Shown here: one piece after another, positions 29,221 through 41,540 of the stretch
Numbering within the stretch: the first letter of the stretch is position 1
How the letters are laid out: the number at the start of each line of letters is the position of its first letter
Source: Phoenix dactylifera
Lineage: Eukaryota > Streptophyta > Magnoliopsida > Arecales > Arecaceae
Assembly (NCBI RefSeq): GCF_009389715.1
Contig: NC_052394.1
Location: forward strand, 23,066,899 to 23,130,898
DNA: 64,000 nucleotides
Reading direction: 5' to 3'
The notes under the pieces: model-generated
What the model was told of the DNA's origin: nothing
The model's database searches: none
The model's input: only the letters and a program-made list of their open reading frames with translations
Made by a program: the position numbers and the translations under genes

Positions 29221-31500
29221 TCAAATCATGTTAGAAAGTATACCTACGTCAAGATGAGCTGAGTCGGGAGGCCAAGAGTGGGATGACGGGTAGTGAAGAG
29301 AAGTTGCCTGAGAGGAAGTCTGAGGATCATATGCTGAGGTGGTAGAGTTGCAGGGATTCCTAACCAGCAAGGGCACGATGTCTTCCAGCAGCCCTTGTGG
29401 GCACTGCGCATTGTCGTCGGCTGGTATCCCTTCTTCTCTGAGTACTCGGCTGGGTGGAGCATCTCCAAGGAGCCTTCCTTGAGAGCTCTTCTCACCAGTA
29501 ATCACAAGCTGCTGCTGCTGCTGCTGCTGCGTCGTGGTTGATGCTTCCGGCTTTGTAGGTCTCACCTTTGGGTTCTCAAGATCTTGTGCCTGTTGGACCT
29601 TGGGTTTCTTGGGCGCAGGAAGACTCGTTGCAGAGTTGCCTTGTCGTTGGGGAAACAAGAAATGGGAGTAGGCATAGTGGAGGTGGAGGCCTTCGTAGGT
29701 GATGATCAGCATCTCTGGATCTTCTATGGATCTCTCTACTTGCTTCTTGGCGTTGCAGCGAGGGTTGGAGCACCTGTAGTAACTCCTGTTTGGCAAACAA
29801 ATTAACAAGGGCAAAATTTTTCTGTGAGCATATTTGATGATGGGAGTGAATATGGGAACATGCATGCATGACCACCACTTGGTCATTTTCCAGCTTCGCT
29901 GCCATTTCAAATTCCAAAAATACTAGTGACGTGATGGGAGCAACTTCACAACCAATTTTGGCATGCACAGTGGCTGCTACTCCATGAAAGTTCGGCCTTG
30001 GGATTGGGACATCAAACTACCGGCAGTCTTTCGCACAAATTAAGCGGCTGTATCCAATTGAAAATCTCTATCGGGTGGCCTGGAATGCTTAGGGTGATGC
30101 TTGCGTGCATGCACGCACGCACTTGTTCGCAGCCCTTAAATGGCTCGTTGCATGGCTTGGAAGTTAAGGTGGCAAACGCGACATCCTTTCTGGTTTAGAC
30201 GGGAATGAAGTCGGTCCTTTTTATGCAGAGTGACGTGGTGCATGTCCAAAAACCATGAGGTGGTGGACTACACCTGTTTCATGGATTACACCCCAGAACG
30301 GGTGCAAAGTATGGCAAGGGTAGCATTAATTAAAAAAGTAACGCTTTTGTTCATGTTGCACCTATTCGTACAACTTTTGTATTTCTATGAAAATTATACT
30401 CTATGCACCGATACCGCCGTCCACCATTCTAACCATCTTATATATTTTCTTTTCACAAGCTTTATTCATCGTGCACTCATCCCAATGATAAGCCCACGGC
30501 AATGAATTTTTACATGTGCAAACCCTCCTGTGCTTCAAAATTTAGGGATATTTAGGCCCGACACCATTATATCCAAGAGCTAATCTTGTCAGGTGCTTGT
30601 AGAAAACTATGGCCATGTTGGTTGTACGACCGGCGACCGCTGTGGCTTGCTAATGGAAGGTGTTGAAATGGAAAACTTATACTTGGGGCCGGTTTTATTT
30701 TTCTACCGTTCTCATTCTCTTCCTACCATGATCGTAAAAAGGTTAAGCCAAACACGACAACTGACTTCACCTCCAAAAAGAAAAACACAACTGATTAACT
30801 TCTTTTTGAGCAAAACGGCGGCAAGCCACCTCACCGACAATTAACCGATCAACTTCAGCAAGGAGATTGAAAGAACTCGGGTGAAGCCAATTTGACTGAA
30901 AAGTGGGTCTGAGAGTAGAAATAATACGCCTTCTTAATTAGTCACCTCTTTCGATGGTAAACGTGGTGAAAAGATTGCTATTGGCAACAGAAATGGACCT
31001 TGGGTTTGGGTTGTTCTTGATAGATTTCTGACCATACTTCCTCCACTTATAGCCATCATCTGCAAGTCCATTCCCACAGCTCTTGATCCTCAGTGTATAC
31101 TTACTCTCCATTTTACCTGACCCTCCCTCTGGGAACGAAATCCTGCAATAAAGAGAATCAGATTCAGTAATTAATCAAAGAGAACTAATGAGGCAAACTA
31201 TGTTGAGAGTGAGAACAGAAGCCTCTGCAGAAGAAAAGCCTAGCGAGCATACACAGCTTGAGAACCACTGCGACCATGTTGAAAGCTCATGGACAGCGCA
31301 CTCTGGATGTCTCGAATTGTAGGGCCAGAGTAGACAGATGAGATGAGCTTGTTAATGACAGATTTTTGAGAAGCAGCTTCTTGAGATTCTGGGACCTCAG
31401 GTGGGACGAAGAGGGGGGACTCGTCGTCAAGGAGCTCATGGATGAGCTCCTCTACTGACCCATCAAACCAACTGGCTTCTGATTCATCTACTTCCTCCAT
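29221..31500 (-). CDS. WRKY49: WRKY49-like transcription factor, three exons
   Basis: Three minus-strand exons join in frame: 31500-31253, 31142-30999 and 29785-29221, giving 318 residues. The N-terminus is acidic ([16 protein letters not shown]), a likely activation region. The DNA-binding domain spans exons 2 and 3: [16 protein letters not shown], then [13 protein letters not shown], with a complete C-x4-C-x23-H-x-H zinc site ending HLHY. The intron falls within the PR of NPRSYY, the usual place in group I C-terminal and group II domains. The [12 protein letters not shown] variant and the acidic start recall WRKY49 of group IIc. A glutamine run coded by (CAG)n lies at 29508-29530. WRKY factors bind W-boxes (TTGACY) and act in stress and development; the targets of this one cannot be read here. 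The exon 1 donor was chosen at 31252 because it alone keeps the frame. Confidence 0.93.
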
Positions 31501-31618
31501 GAAAATTGATGAGAAATGGTGGTTTGGATAGGAGAAATAAGTGAGAGGAGGGCAGAGCTGATATAAGGAGGAAGCCGTGGAGCTCTACACTAGGTAATTC
31601 CCCGTTGAAATGGCTTGG

Positions 31619-31626
31619 CTTTTATA
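31619..31626 (-). promoter_or_regulatory. TATA box of the WRKY gene
   Basis: TATAAAAG on the minus strand lies about 120 bp before the start codon at 31500, a normal spacing for a plant promoter with a 5' UTR of about 90 bp. Confidence 0.6.
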
Positions 31627-31719
31627 GGCTCCAGATACAAAGAGTTGCCATTTTTTTAAAGACCAATATACCCTTGTGTGATTTCTAAATCTCTTGTGCC
31701 GTTTTTTAATGAAAAGTAC

Positions 31720-32215
31720 CCTTCTTTTTTTTCTTTTTTTTAGTTTTATTTTTGCTAAAGCGAGCGTTTCATACAACACGGGTACGAATACATCCAATCG
31801 AATCAGAAAACAAAATGTCCCGAAAAGCTCCGGGCATTCCTCCCTCCCCAGTCCATATAGTGCCTCCTGAGTGGCTCGCTACATATGCCGCCACCCAGTC
31901 GGCTGCCCCATTAGCTTTGCGATATACATACGTGGCCTGAAATGTAACATCCTCACTCACCATCATGCAGATATCGCGGAGCAAGGGGTGAACTCCGCCA
32001 ACACTGTTTGGGCCTTCTCGGATCCAACTAATAACCGTGGCCGAGTCACTCTCTAGAATGATTGAGCTCGCCTGAAGCACCCGTCTCGCGTAGCACATGC
32101 CCATCTAGGCCGCCCATAGCTCTGCTCCAAAATCCGAGGTATCAAAAATTTGACAGCCTCCTGCTGCCACTACACTGGAGCTCGAGCCCCTGATGAAAAC
32201 TACTCCTTTATCGAC
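31720..32215 (-). mobile_element. LINE 3' fragment with RNase H domain
   Basis: The minus strand encodes a stretch typical of the RNase H domain of plant L1 elements: SIILESDSATVISWI, HPLLRDICMMV, and YVYRKANGAADWVAAYVA. It ends in an A-rich tail on that strand (T-rich at 31725-31755). The core frame is open for about 111 codons, but the element is 5'-truncated, with nothing of the reverse transcriptase attached. It lies just upstream of the WRKY promoter. Confidence 0.75.
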
Positions 32216-33387
32216 AAGATTTGGCACGTCGCCTCAAATGGACCAAAGCCACCTGACCCGCGGACTGCCCAAACAAGCGGAAAGGTCAGCCACGGGACTC
32301 CCCCCGAGTGGGTGTGCGTGTGAGAGAGAGAGAGAGAGACTGCCGCTGGAAAACGCATGCAGTCTTTCTTTTGCATGCATTAAGTCATTGGTATAGTCTC
32401 TATGCGGTTAGTGATAGACATTGGATCAAGACGAAGTAGATGTGATGGTTACAGGCCTGTTAGAATTAAGATGGCGGATGAAGTACAACAGCCACACTAT
32501 TTTGCACTGTCCATGGGACGCATTCCCGTGACCGTTTCCACAACCTATATTGCGAGTGAATATTTGTGTCTCTTTCTCACTAAGCAACCACCACGTTAAA
32601 GAGGAACTGATCGGATCAATTAAATCCTCCCACCTAACCATGCTCATGCTTTTGCTAACCGTAATCAATTCCTTCCATCTCCCAACCAGCTTTGCCCACT
32701 GTCTTAACAAATAATTATAATAATATTTAAGCTCTCCTGCAAGTCCAATATATGCCTAGCTACCTCTTATTCCGATTATCTTCATGAAAAATAATACATA
32801 TTTTATGTCTTTCGGTTTTTACATATGATAGACTTGTTAAGTCTAGTATTCATTATCAATCCTTTCATTGTAAGCTTTTAGCTTAAATTGTTTGCTCAAC
32901 ATGGCACCGGCTCAAGTTTGCTGGCCAGTTCAAATCCTTTCTATGCTAATTATTTATTCAATTATCTCGGTTATCGTCCTATCTTATTTCAATCATGGTT
33001 ATTGTTCCACGTATATGGTCTGGGTCACAAGAGGTAGGGTATTAAAATTATTATACATTGTTGACTTTTTTATCTATTGGCTTAAGTTTTGGAGTTGAAT
33101 TGGTGATTATTGACCTTTTTTTATTCGTTTAAACTTTTAGATTAAATTGACAAACTAGATAAAAATCTGGTATGATTTGTTTTAGATTGTCTCATGTTTC
33201 ATCTTATTATTTCTATCATCTATCCTATCTAATTAAAGAAGCACAAACCGGTGTCAGATCTATCACTTTTGTTCAAGATAAAAGAAAATGAAAATTATAA
33301 ATCTTAATATTTGGAGCTCACTATAAACTAATTTGAAATGTTAAAAAAATATTTTTTAAATTAATAAATTGTCTTCAAAAAATATTC

Positions 33388-33425
<38 letters not shown>

Positions 33426-34062
33426 GTTCGGAAGATGAAGCATATAAACTTATAGGATCATATTGGTCATCGCACCTCTCCTCATGAAATTTTCATCTCT
33501 TGCACTCAAGATGGTATAGTCATGAGAACTAGTGCAGAGGCCTCTCATGTTCTTCTTTTTTTTTTTTTTTCCTTTTTTTTTTTTGTGCATCACAATGGTT
33601 GCACGGTAGCCGCCAAAGCGTTCAAAGGAGAGTTAGAAAAGGATTGGCCTTAATTATGTCAACTTGCACGTGTGTTGACTTCATGGTGAGGGACGACAGA
33701 TAAGATAAACCTAACAAGGAGACAAAAAAATTACATTAAAGAAGAAATGTTGACTATTGCTTCCCTTTACGTCATTTTTTTCTGATTTTTTTTTTTTGGA
33801 TATACTTATACTACAACTCAGCTCAACAAGTGTACGTGTGGAAGTCAGCAGCCAGCTTGGAAGTCCGGATGTTCGCAATCGGATCTTGTGCAGCCAATAC
33901 AGTATGGCCTTCTCCACGGTAGCCATGGTGTGTCCCGATGCACAATATGGCTCCCACCCCGCGACGCAGTTGAGCCCCAGGAGGCTTGGCGTCCTGGCAA
34001 GAAAAAACCTACGATTTATTTTACCAAGCTTATATTCTTTTGAACCCAAAGTTGCTGTATAT
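32216..34062. other. Intergenic stretch, repeats only
   Basis: No gene is recognised. It holds a (GA)n run at about 33393-33421, long T runs at 33550-33580, and phrases such as attggcttaagttttgg near 33078 that resemble decayed LTR sequence. At 33785-34010 a T-rich left edge followed by GC-richer sequence resembles another LINE 3' end, without a recognisable protein. Confidence 0.4.
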
Positions 34063-34533
34063 AAAGGCTTATTTGGTTCGCAGAAAGCATTTTTTTTTCT
34101 AAGAATATGATTTTTGAGAAACAGATTTCTAAAGAGAGAATGCTTGAAAAAGTATTTTTGACATGTTTGATTGATCATGAAAAAGTAACAAATTTTCATA
34201 GTGTATATGTTTGGTTCATCATCCACTTTTCTGAAAAAGTTATGTATAATTCCTATAATACCCTTAATAAAAATTAGGTTTTTAATGTCTTTTTAATATT
34301 AGAGGGTTTTTTTGGGAAAAAATAAAAATAGAGTGATTTCCGACTCATGGGAAAGTAAATGTGGGACTCCTACCAAACAAGAGTTTTCCGTGAAATGTGG
34401 GAATCATATTCTCATGAGAACACAATTTTTCTGTCTCTCTCCTTTAAAAACTCCAACCAAACAAGAGGCATCTCATTACTTTTTCTTTGACCACATTTTC
34501 TCTCTTTTTTTTTCCGTGAACCATACGAGCCCT
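34063..34533. mobile_element. MITE-like element with inverted ends
   Basis: The left end aaaggcttatttggttcgca and the inverted right end tagggctcgtatggttcacg agree at most positions (GGCT, TGGTTC, C). The interior is AT-rich and non-coding, about 470 bp. Inner phrases ccaaacaaga and aaccaaacaagag also repeat. No clear target duplication was seen, so the superfamily stays open. Confidence 0.5.
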
Positions 34534-34636
34534 AAGTGGATACCTTTACGAGCAGGTGGAAATAGTATCCCATGATACCTTGATAAAAAAAGTTGCCTAG
34601 GGACTCCTACACATTCCTACTTGTTAACCATTGATT

Positions 34637-35857
34637 GAGCCTGTTGCTGGAAATTGGACCCGGGGGCCGCCGTGAAGTCGGGGAAGGAGGAGCTCCGCTG
34701 CTGCAGGGGGCAGACGGCGGTGCGCCGGCTGGCTGCGTCCTCCGCTGCGGGGGGGTGTGCAAGTCCTGCAAGGAAAACCGGTGGCCGGGCTCCCCGGCGC
34801 CGGCCCTCCGATGCCTAAGTCAGAGGGGGCAAGTATGTGGAGAGAGCAGGGAAGAGAGTATATGGAGAAGACAGCAAGAACATTTGGATAAGATAAAGAA
34901 GACGAAGAGGATGATGTCCTCAATTGTGTCTGTGCTTCCCGGAGGATTCAGTCCCGGGGATCTGTTTCCGTTTTTGTTGTCCTCCTCCTCCCTTGGTTCT
35001 CCCAGGTTCCCTTTTATAGGAGGGGATTACGTTACCTGGGAGGTAACCGGGGGATTTGTCCCTGTCTGTAATAATTGGGCACGATTTGGCCCATTTATGG
35101 CGTAGTGGAGAACGGGGCCGAATCAGACCGGAACCAGGGAGTTGTCACGGTCGATTGGACCTGTTGGAGTGGTTGAACCGCCGGCCGTAGCGGGCCTGGG
35201 GTCTGTGGATGGTAAGTGCATTTATTACCGAATGAACCGGCGGTCAGGTAGAGCCATGCGCTCTGATGGTTCAGTGATCCGGAGATCGTCTTGGGCCGTG
35301 TTCATTAAATGCCTGAGTGCATCGGAGACTTGAGGGAGTCACATGCATTAATGGCAGGTCGTGCCGAACGCCTGCGGAGATCTTATGCCTTGATGGCTTG
35401 GAGATAGTGGCAGGTCGCAAGCCGTAGGAGTTGTCAAGTCCCTTGGACTTTAGGCGGAGGTTGAACATTTGGTTAAGGCATCGGCTCGGCAAGGGTGCCG
35501 AGCCGAGCTGGTCGCCCAATGGGGCGCCCTGTGGCGGGGCTGCTTTGAGTACTCCTGGTCGGCGCCCTTTAGGCGAGCACCTTCTAGCAGAGCGCCTCGG
35601 CGCTGTCTTTGGTCGGCACTTTCTAACCGAGCAGCTTATTTTGGGTGGGGCACCTCTTGGCGCGCACTCTGGTCGGCGCCCTCTAGTCGAGCACCTTCCT
35701 GGTCGGCATCCTTTGGCCGAGCAGCTTTCCGGTCGGCACTCCTTGGCCGAGCAGCTTTCCGGTCGGCGCTCTTCGGCCGAGCGGCTTTCCGGTCGGTGTA
35801 CTTCGGCCGAGCGCCTCCGTGGATGTATGACTTGGGGTTTTTCCCCCCAACAGAGCC
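34637..35857 (-). mobile_element. Solo LTR of an LTR retrotransposon with 5-bp target duplication
   Basis: The LTR runs from 34642 to 35852, about 1.2 kb. On the plus strand it starts TGTTG and ends CAACA, the usual inverted ends, and it is flanked on both sides by the 5-bp duplication GAGCC (34637-34641 and 35853-35857). A TATAAAA box on the minus strand at 35012-35018 suggests that the element pointed leftward. No internal region or second LTR is present, so it is the product of recombination between two LTRs. The family (Copia or Gypsy) cannot be told from the LTR alone. The intact target duplication suggests moderate age. Confidence 0.8.
35557..35820. repeat. 30-bp minisatellite inside the solo LTR
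   Basis: ggtcggc begins units at 35671, 35701, 35731, 35761 and 35791, exactly 30 bp apart, each followed by ggccgagc. Earlier diverged units start at 35611 and 35557. Because 30 is a multiple of three, all frames stay open across the array, which creates long but meaningless open frames. Confidence 0.9.
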
Positions 35858-36286
35858 AATTGCCACGCACAAGGTCACATGCATGCAATACAATGTGCAT
35901 TTGGTACGACACAAGGCCTTTCACAGGGCAACCATAACAATAACATGACATGGCATATCATGGCCTTCATTCATGTTGCCCTCCAAACAGCCACAAATTT
36001 TAATATAATATAGGTTGCAGATATTTGCTCGATCTTACACCTAATATTTCTTGACCACTATAAACATGGACTGCGCTGATCCCTTGATGGTTGTATGATG
36101 AATCACATGAGGGTTTACCTTCTATAGATGGCTTAAGGGGCAAATTTAGGCTAGCTCTCAATAAAAGCAACTCGCCAACCCCACCACCCTGATACAAAGC
36201 CAACCATAAGCTATCTAATAGGTCAAACTTTCATTTTCCCCCATAGACTTACCCAAGATAACAACTTATATTTTCAGCGGGAATAC
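35858..36286. other. Intergenic stretch, nothing recognised
   Basis: No coding exon or element end could be supported here. Confidence 0.5.
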
Positions 36287-36495
36287 TGTTAGAAATTTTA
36301 AATGGACTTTCTTAGTAGTAGAGTAGTATTAGAATCTATGCTTTAAAATAATTGCTAAGCATAGTTGTACATATGTATTGGATAGCATTTCAATATATTA
36401 TTCATATACACCACTTGAGATCTTGGAGCGCACTAGTTCTTTATATATTTTCCAACATATCAGTTGAGATCTTGATTCATCTTGGTATCAGCAAT
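36287..36495 (+). mobile_element. Short LTR or TRIM-like remnant
   Basis: A 171-bp stretch begins TGTTAGAAATT and ends TTTTCCAACA (36287-36457), the typical ends of small plant LTRs. The phrase cttggtatcag at 36480-36490 resembles the initiator-methionine tRNA primer site (TGGTATCAG) that follows such LTRs. No second LTR or target duplication was found. It is an old fragment. Confidence 0.4.
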
Positions 36496-36869
36496 ACATT
36501 AAGATGGTTAGGAAGACATGCTTTAGAAACCTTGGGCAATCGAGCTAATTGTTCGACGGACTAACCCTTCAACATCAGGACATAATAGTAAAAGTGTGAC
36601 CATGCATAAGTAATATTCGTTGTAAACCCATGTGCATTGTGATGGAAGCAAATCATATTTGAAGACATTATGCTATGCTTCTTTATAACCAAATGCATTC
36701 CAATATCGTTTGAGGGAAACAATTTAGTTTTACGACCCATGCACAAATATCGTAAGCTTGTTCTGATGTTAACAGTTGGCAACTAGCTGTATAAGTGGTT
36801 GCCAAGGTCTCTTCTACAATAACCAAGATATCTAATACAGTGTGACTTAAACCTATCCTGCGCTTTCTT
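36496..36869. other. Intergenic stretch, nothing recognised
   Basis: Only short chance frames. It could include the interior of the LTR-like remnant on its left. Confidence 0.4.
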
Positions 36870-37215
36870 TTTTCTTTCTTTGTTTTTTTTTATTAGAACG
36901 GAAGTATCATACATAATGTTTACAGATACAACCAAAAAAGTCAAAAAGTAATACATCACGGAGAGCACTAGGTAGCTCAGCTTTGCCTACCTATAGGTAG
37001 TCTCTTGAATGGTCAGCAATAAAAGAAGTCATCCAATCCACAGCCTCATTGACCTCTCTGAGCACGTCTCGCCTGAATCGCCATCCTATCACAGACCATG
37101 ACCTGAATGTCTCTCGGTAGCCGGTGGTAGTCGCCAACCTCATCCAAGGCTTGTAGGATCCATCCAATGATTGGCGCCTTCTTTCTCCTTCTCCTTTCTT
37201 CCCCATCAGCTAAGC
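36870..37215 (-). mobile_element. LINE 3' fragment with RNase H remnant
   Basis: A T-rich edge at 36870-36893 (poly-A on the minus strand) is followed by minus-strand coding that reads RRDVLREVNEAVDWMTSFIADHS, matching the end of plant LINE RNase H domains (compare YRKANGAADWVAAYVASHS at 31.9 kb). It is short and 5'-truncated. Confidence 0.6.
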
Positions 37216-38998
37216 TTTCCACCTAACCTGCTCTAAATTATTTACTAGCACGTTGCAATATTGGTTTGGGACCCATGAACTTCAACGCGGAGATGGTCCT
37301 CCATTATGCGCCTTTGCCGTCTGGACGGCCTCGCAAGGCGGCCTTGTGAGTTGTGAGGCGCGCAATGGCACGGTCTCACGTTTTGGTTTAATTTACCCTG
37401 CACTCTTCCTTTTTTTTTTTTTTCCGAATAATTTGAAGAGGGGGTTGTCCTCTTCCCCGGCTCTTATTAAAGGGCCCCTCCACTCATACAGTGTATTTTG
37501 CTCACCATTAATTGAAAGACGACCGCGATCTTTTTCTTTTTTTAAAAAAAGAAAATCAGAATTCATTAAACCACTCTAGACTAGATATGCCCGTGAAAAT
37601 CTAAAAAAAAAAAAAATTTAACAGTTGAGAAGAAAGATCAGTATCCTGTATGAGCAGTAGCATATGATACCATTCAACTTGTAGCACTATTAGATTTTCT
37701 AAAAATATGTTTAGATTCAATAGATTGAAGAGATGCACGTATTGTGAGACAATTCTGTCTCAAGAAATGATTGGAGAATTTCGAAGATGTTGAATCCATC
37801 AACCACTGAACAACCATTAAGAAATCTACGCATGAAAGACTAGAAAGATCAGATCTTTTGCATGAACCCGTTGCATCAGCAAAACTTGTTATGGCTTTTC
37901 AGAGCGCAGAGCAATATACTGCTCCTATACGTAACAATGGCACCCAAGGGTCGCTAATCCATTCTTCCACTTGAGCACGAACTTGATAGGCGTAGTTCTT
38001 TGTTAATTCTTTTTCAATGTAAAATGATCAGCCTTATGCAGCGGAAATTAAGAATGAAGAGAACTGACAGCCATTGTTGATATCAGAACCACCCAAACTG
38101 GTAAGGAATTGCCTAAGGCCAGACAGCTTGTACTCACTTAGGGCTTCCTTGATGAGAACTAGATATCAAGTACGATGTTTGCCTTAATATTGGTATATTT
38201 GTTTGCTCATCATAAGTAATGGTAATTCCTCAAAGAAAAAAAGTATTAAACAAATGGTAGGAAAATTATAAATACTAGCATTAATTAATTTTACTGATTC
38301 AGAACAACAATAGCTATAGTGTTTTATTGTGGAATCGTATAGATAGAAATACTATACCTAGTATTAGAATCATGAGGATGGTATATAGATGAACACTGGC
38401 ACTAGTATTGGAGAATTAGAGTGGCAGATGTTTTCGGGCTGTGTTCGAACATCGGGGCTGCTACGAGATGTCAACGGAGCATCAGCAGCAGCAATTGGAG
38501 CAAAAAAATCTGGCTAGTATTAGATATTTTAGATCATCATAAAAAATAAAAAAAGAAAAGTACTAGGTATGTTAGAACCTCTGACTTCCATGAATGTCTG
38601 GAGAAACAGCAACTACAGCCTGGAGATAAATATTTGACTCAGCAAAAATACAAAGATGTACAGACTGCAAGTCCATAACACCATTAGAAATTTAGACGAT
38701 CAATGGCATTTAAAAGCAAAATTATAAGAGCATGGATAGGCACCAGCTTAATCATGGACTTGTCTAGGATACTGGTGGGAATAGACAGTTGATGAGGCAT
38801 CAAATCTTAACCCTCGTTTCACCAATTAAATATCTTGCTTTCTAGTGCGGTCACCAGTGCCAGATCAGCCATCACTCGAGTCTACCTTCTTCTCTATTTC
38901 TCCTTTCTTTTGTCTATCATCCTACATCACTTTCCTTCGACTTCTTGCCTGAAGACAACCTTTTTGATCCATACCATCAGGCTATTGCAGTATATATG
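37216..38998. other. Intergenic stretch, nothing recognised
   Basis: No gene on either strand. Homopolymer runs at 37410-37425 and 37540-37555 may mark further element ends. The long AT-rich part from 37600 holds only short frames. Confidence 0.5.
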
Positions 38999-39290
38999 TA
39001 TATATATTTGATGAAGAGGGAGGCAAAGCCGCCCGGCTTTTATTAGTCAGAAACTATTTATAAAAAATTACAAAAAAAATACAAAAGAGCAATAAATTTT
39101 TTTAACAAAAGATAGTAGTCTATAAGTAGATCTGTTAAACTACTCAACAAATTGAGCAATCTCATAGGTGATTTGAAGGATCTCTGTATCCTCAATGTGC
39201 AACTATATAAAAGTTCTTCATCTTGATGTGAGCCGGTTTTTTTCTAAAAAGATAAATCAACGTCTCTCAACATGTAACGCCAATATCTTT
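38999..39290 (-). mobile_element. LINE (L1-type) 3' fragment, copy B
   Basis: This stretch matches copy A at 3.46 kb over its length: gatgaagagggaggcaaag, acaaaagatag, caatctcata and gtgatttgaaggatctc in the same order. The left end again follows a T-containing run (the tail on the minus strand). It shows a dispersed family with 5' truncation. Confidence 0.65.
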
Positions 39291-40589
39291 CAAACCAAAA
39301 AATTTATCCTCCAACTTCCAACATTCATTTTAGTCAGCTTCAAAAAAAAAAAAAAACATAACCATTCACATTCCCCCCACTATCCCAAAATTTATTCAAA
39401 AAATTATTTTCATTTTAGTATAAAAATGTACCAACACATTCAAACATTTATAGACGCAAGAACTTGCATATATGGTCATCGACTTGTGTCAAGCGTGCTT
39501 ATAGGGCTCTCGAAGATTTGGCCCAAGACTGGTCAACGTCGCCATAGCCGAAGGCCTTCATTGCTAAGCTCAGCCCAATCTCACTATCCCTGACTCATCA
39601 CACCAGAAAAGTAGGCAGCAAGCCGCCGGCTGCTAGATATGGATTGCCCCAGACTGATGTGCGCCACTAGTTTATTCTCTTCCTTTTTTGGAAAGCAAAG
39701 ATGAAATTAAACTCCTACAAGTTGCTTTTAGATTATGCTACATATGCTTCAGTACGTTAGGTGGCATCCAAATTTCTTATCTTCCAACCTAAAAGGGTGG
39801 TGTAAGGGAAGATCGCGCCACTTGTGACAGTAGATGCGAACACCACCCCCACCCAAAAGTAAAAGCAATGTCGCCACTTTATTGGAAAGCCACTTCTGCT
39901 GCACCTAATCAGTCATTTCTTGCTTCCTATCCAAAACAATTCTAGGTGCAATTTTCTTTCACATTCATCATCCACATTGAACTAATTTTATGCCACTCGG
40001 ACACTCATATCCTGTATAAAATATCTTCTTCAACTAGTCCTGACAATATGTGCTTAGGAACTGTAGGTTTCTGCTTATACAGTCATGTTGTCTAATCAAT
40101 ATCCGAATACAATGACTATCCAAAAGATTGTTGATGCCACCATTGGACGGAAAACGCATTCATCCTCTATATAAATGCATAAAAGCACCTTCTATGTAGA
40201 TATCAACCACCTCACCGGCTACTTTAACAAGACGTTTCTCCTCCGTCAAGGGCTCTCTCTAAAACTCATTGTTTTCCTGGTTAACCAGGCAGCCACTTTG
40301 ATCATTTGAATCCTTGGTACCCACAAGGTTCTTGTTAGACTAACCTGGGTCCGCCATACTATCCATCAACCAGCCTTCACCCTAATTTTCATTTGTTCAT
40401 GTATCATATCACCCGTAGCATACCAAGGAAGAAACTTAAAACTAAGCATCAATTGAGTTTCTCATCAAAAGTCCTCGGCCAAACTTTTCCAGTTGTGGCA
40501 GAACTCATCCATTATTGATCTAATTACGAAGAATTGAGAAATTCCTTCAACCTGCACAACTTATTTTTTTAAAAAAAATCTGAAAACAG
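39291..40589. other. Intergenic stretch, possibly old LINE
   Basis: No protein could be read with confidence. On the minus strand around 40500 the fragment MDEFCHNWKSLAEDF is weakly like a LINE ORF1, but the frame does not continue. The rest holds nothing recognisable. Confidence 0.3.
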
Positions 40590-41060
40590 AAAGCACCGAT
40601 GAAAATAAGGTCTGGATCCTCTTTTCTTTTATTTTTATGCATAACGAAATTGAGTTACAAAGCCTATATTTATACAGGTGATGTTCGTCGTTGTACTATT
40701 TGGACTGAATTCCTCTTATTTAAAGAAAACATAATTTTTATAAAATAGATATGACTAGTGAAAATAGTTATAAAAAAAGCTAAAATTTTAGTGGATTTTG
40801 ATTTTCATACTGACTTTATCTTCAGCGACATCGTCTAATTCTTCCTAGATTAAAAAATACACCTAATTAAAATATTTCTTGGTTTTTTTTTTTTTTTTTT
40901 TTTGCATTGGTAGGCCTATTTCATGGCCCAAGTAATAAAATTTGGCTTGGATCGCTCGATGCGGACAAGTTAGGGTTTCCAAAAATTTGGCATATAATAT
41001 GGCTTTTTGATATGCCATATCTCGCTTCTAGAATCTATCCAGCTCTTCCTTAATGGCTAG
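40590..41060 (-). mobile_element. LTR-like fragment
   Basis: The minus strand carries TATAAATATAGGC (read at 40660-40674), followed by tttgtaactcaatttcg and aaaaataaaag, the TATA box and poly(A) signal layout of plant LTRs. A long T run lies at 40883-40903. The ends and target duplications are not defined. Confidence 0.33.
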
Positions 41061-41099
41061 AGTGATCTATATTGAGCATGGTGATTCTCTTAGAATAAT

Positions 41100-41540
41100 T
41101 ATGGTGGCAACAATAGAGACCATGGTTCCAAGCTGATTGCGGTGGGGAACGTCGTTCATTCGAGGTATCAGCATTTGGAGCAGAGCTTAGGGCTGCATGG
41201 GAGGGGCTCTCCTATGCGAGACATGTTCTGGAGGCAGGCTACATCATTCTGGAGGAGGACTCGGCCTCGTTGATTGAGCGCCTACGAGAGGGGGGGCCGG
41301 AGGAGGCAGAGCACCCATTCCTAGGCGACACACGACAGATACTACAGGAGTGCCGTGCGGTCCAGGTCAAGCATGTCCTTCAGAAGACTTACCAGGCTGC
41401 TGATTGGGTCGTCTTATTTGTTGAACTCAGCTGTCTTTTGTTTCCTTTGCTTTGTATAGCTTTATTGCTAGTGATGCAGCTAGTTGTGCTTATGCGAGAG
41501 TAGTGTGAGCAGTCGATGTACCAAAATAAAAAAAAAAATA
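41100..41540 (+). mobile_element. LINE 3' fragment with RNase H domain and poly-A tail
   Basis: The plus strand encodes FEVSAFGAELRAAWEGLSYA, then EDSASLIERL and LQKTYQAADWVVLF, which align with plant LINE RNase H domains (E-x-D-S-x-x-x-I and N/Q-x-A-A-D-W-V). It ends in a poly-A run at 41525-41538 after gatgtaccaaaat. Opposite in orientation to the other LINE pieces, and 5'-truncated. Confidence 0.7.

Noticed and set aside
35557-35820. Regular 30-bp repeats as a CRISPR-like array
   Set aside because: Units are directly adjoining with no unique spacers, and the setting is a plant LTR.
35271-35951. Long frames on both strands with a ten-residue periodicity
   Set aside because: They arise from the 30-bp minisatellite within the solo LTR.
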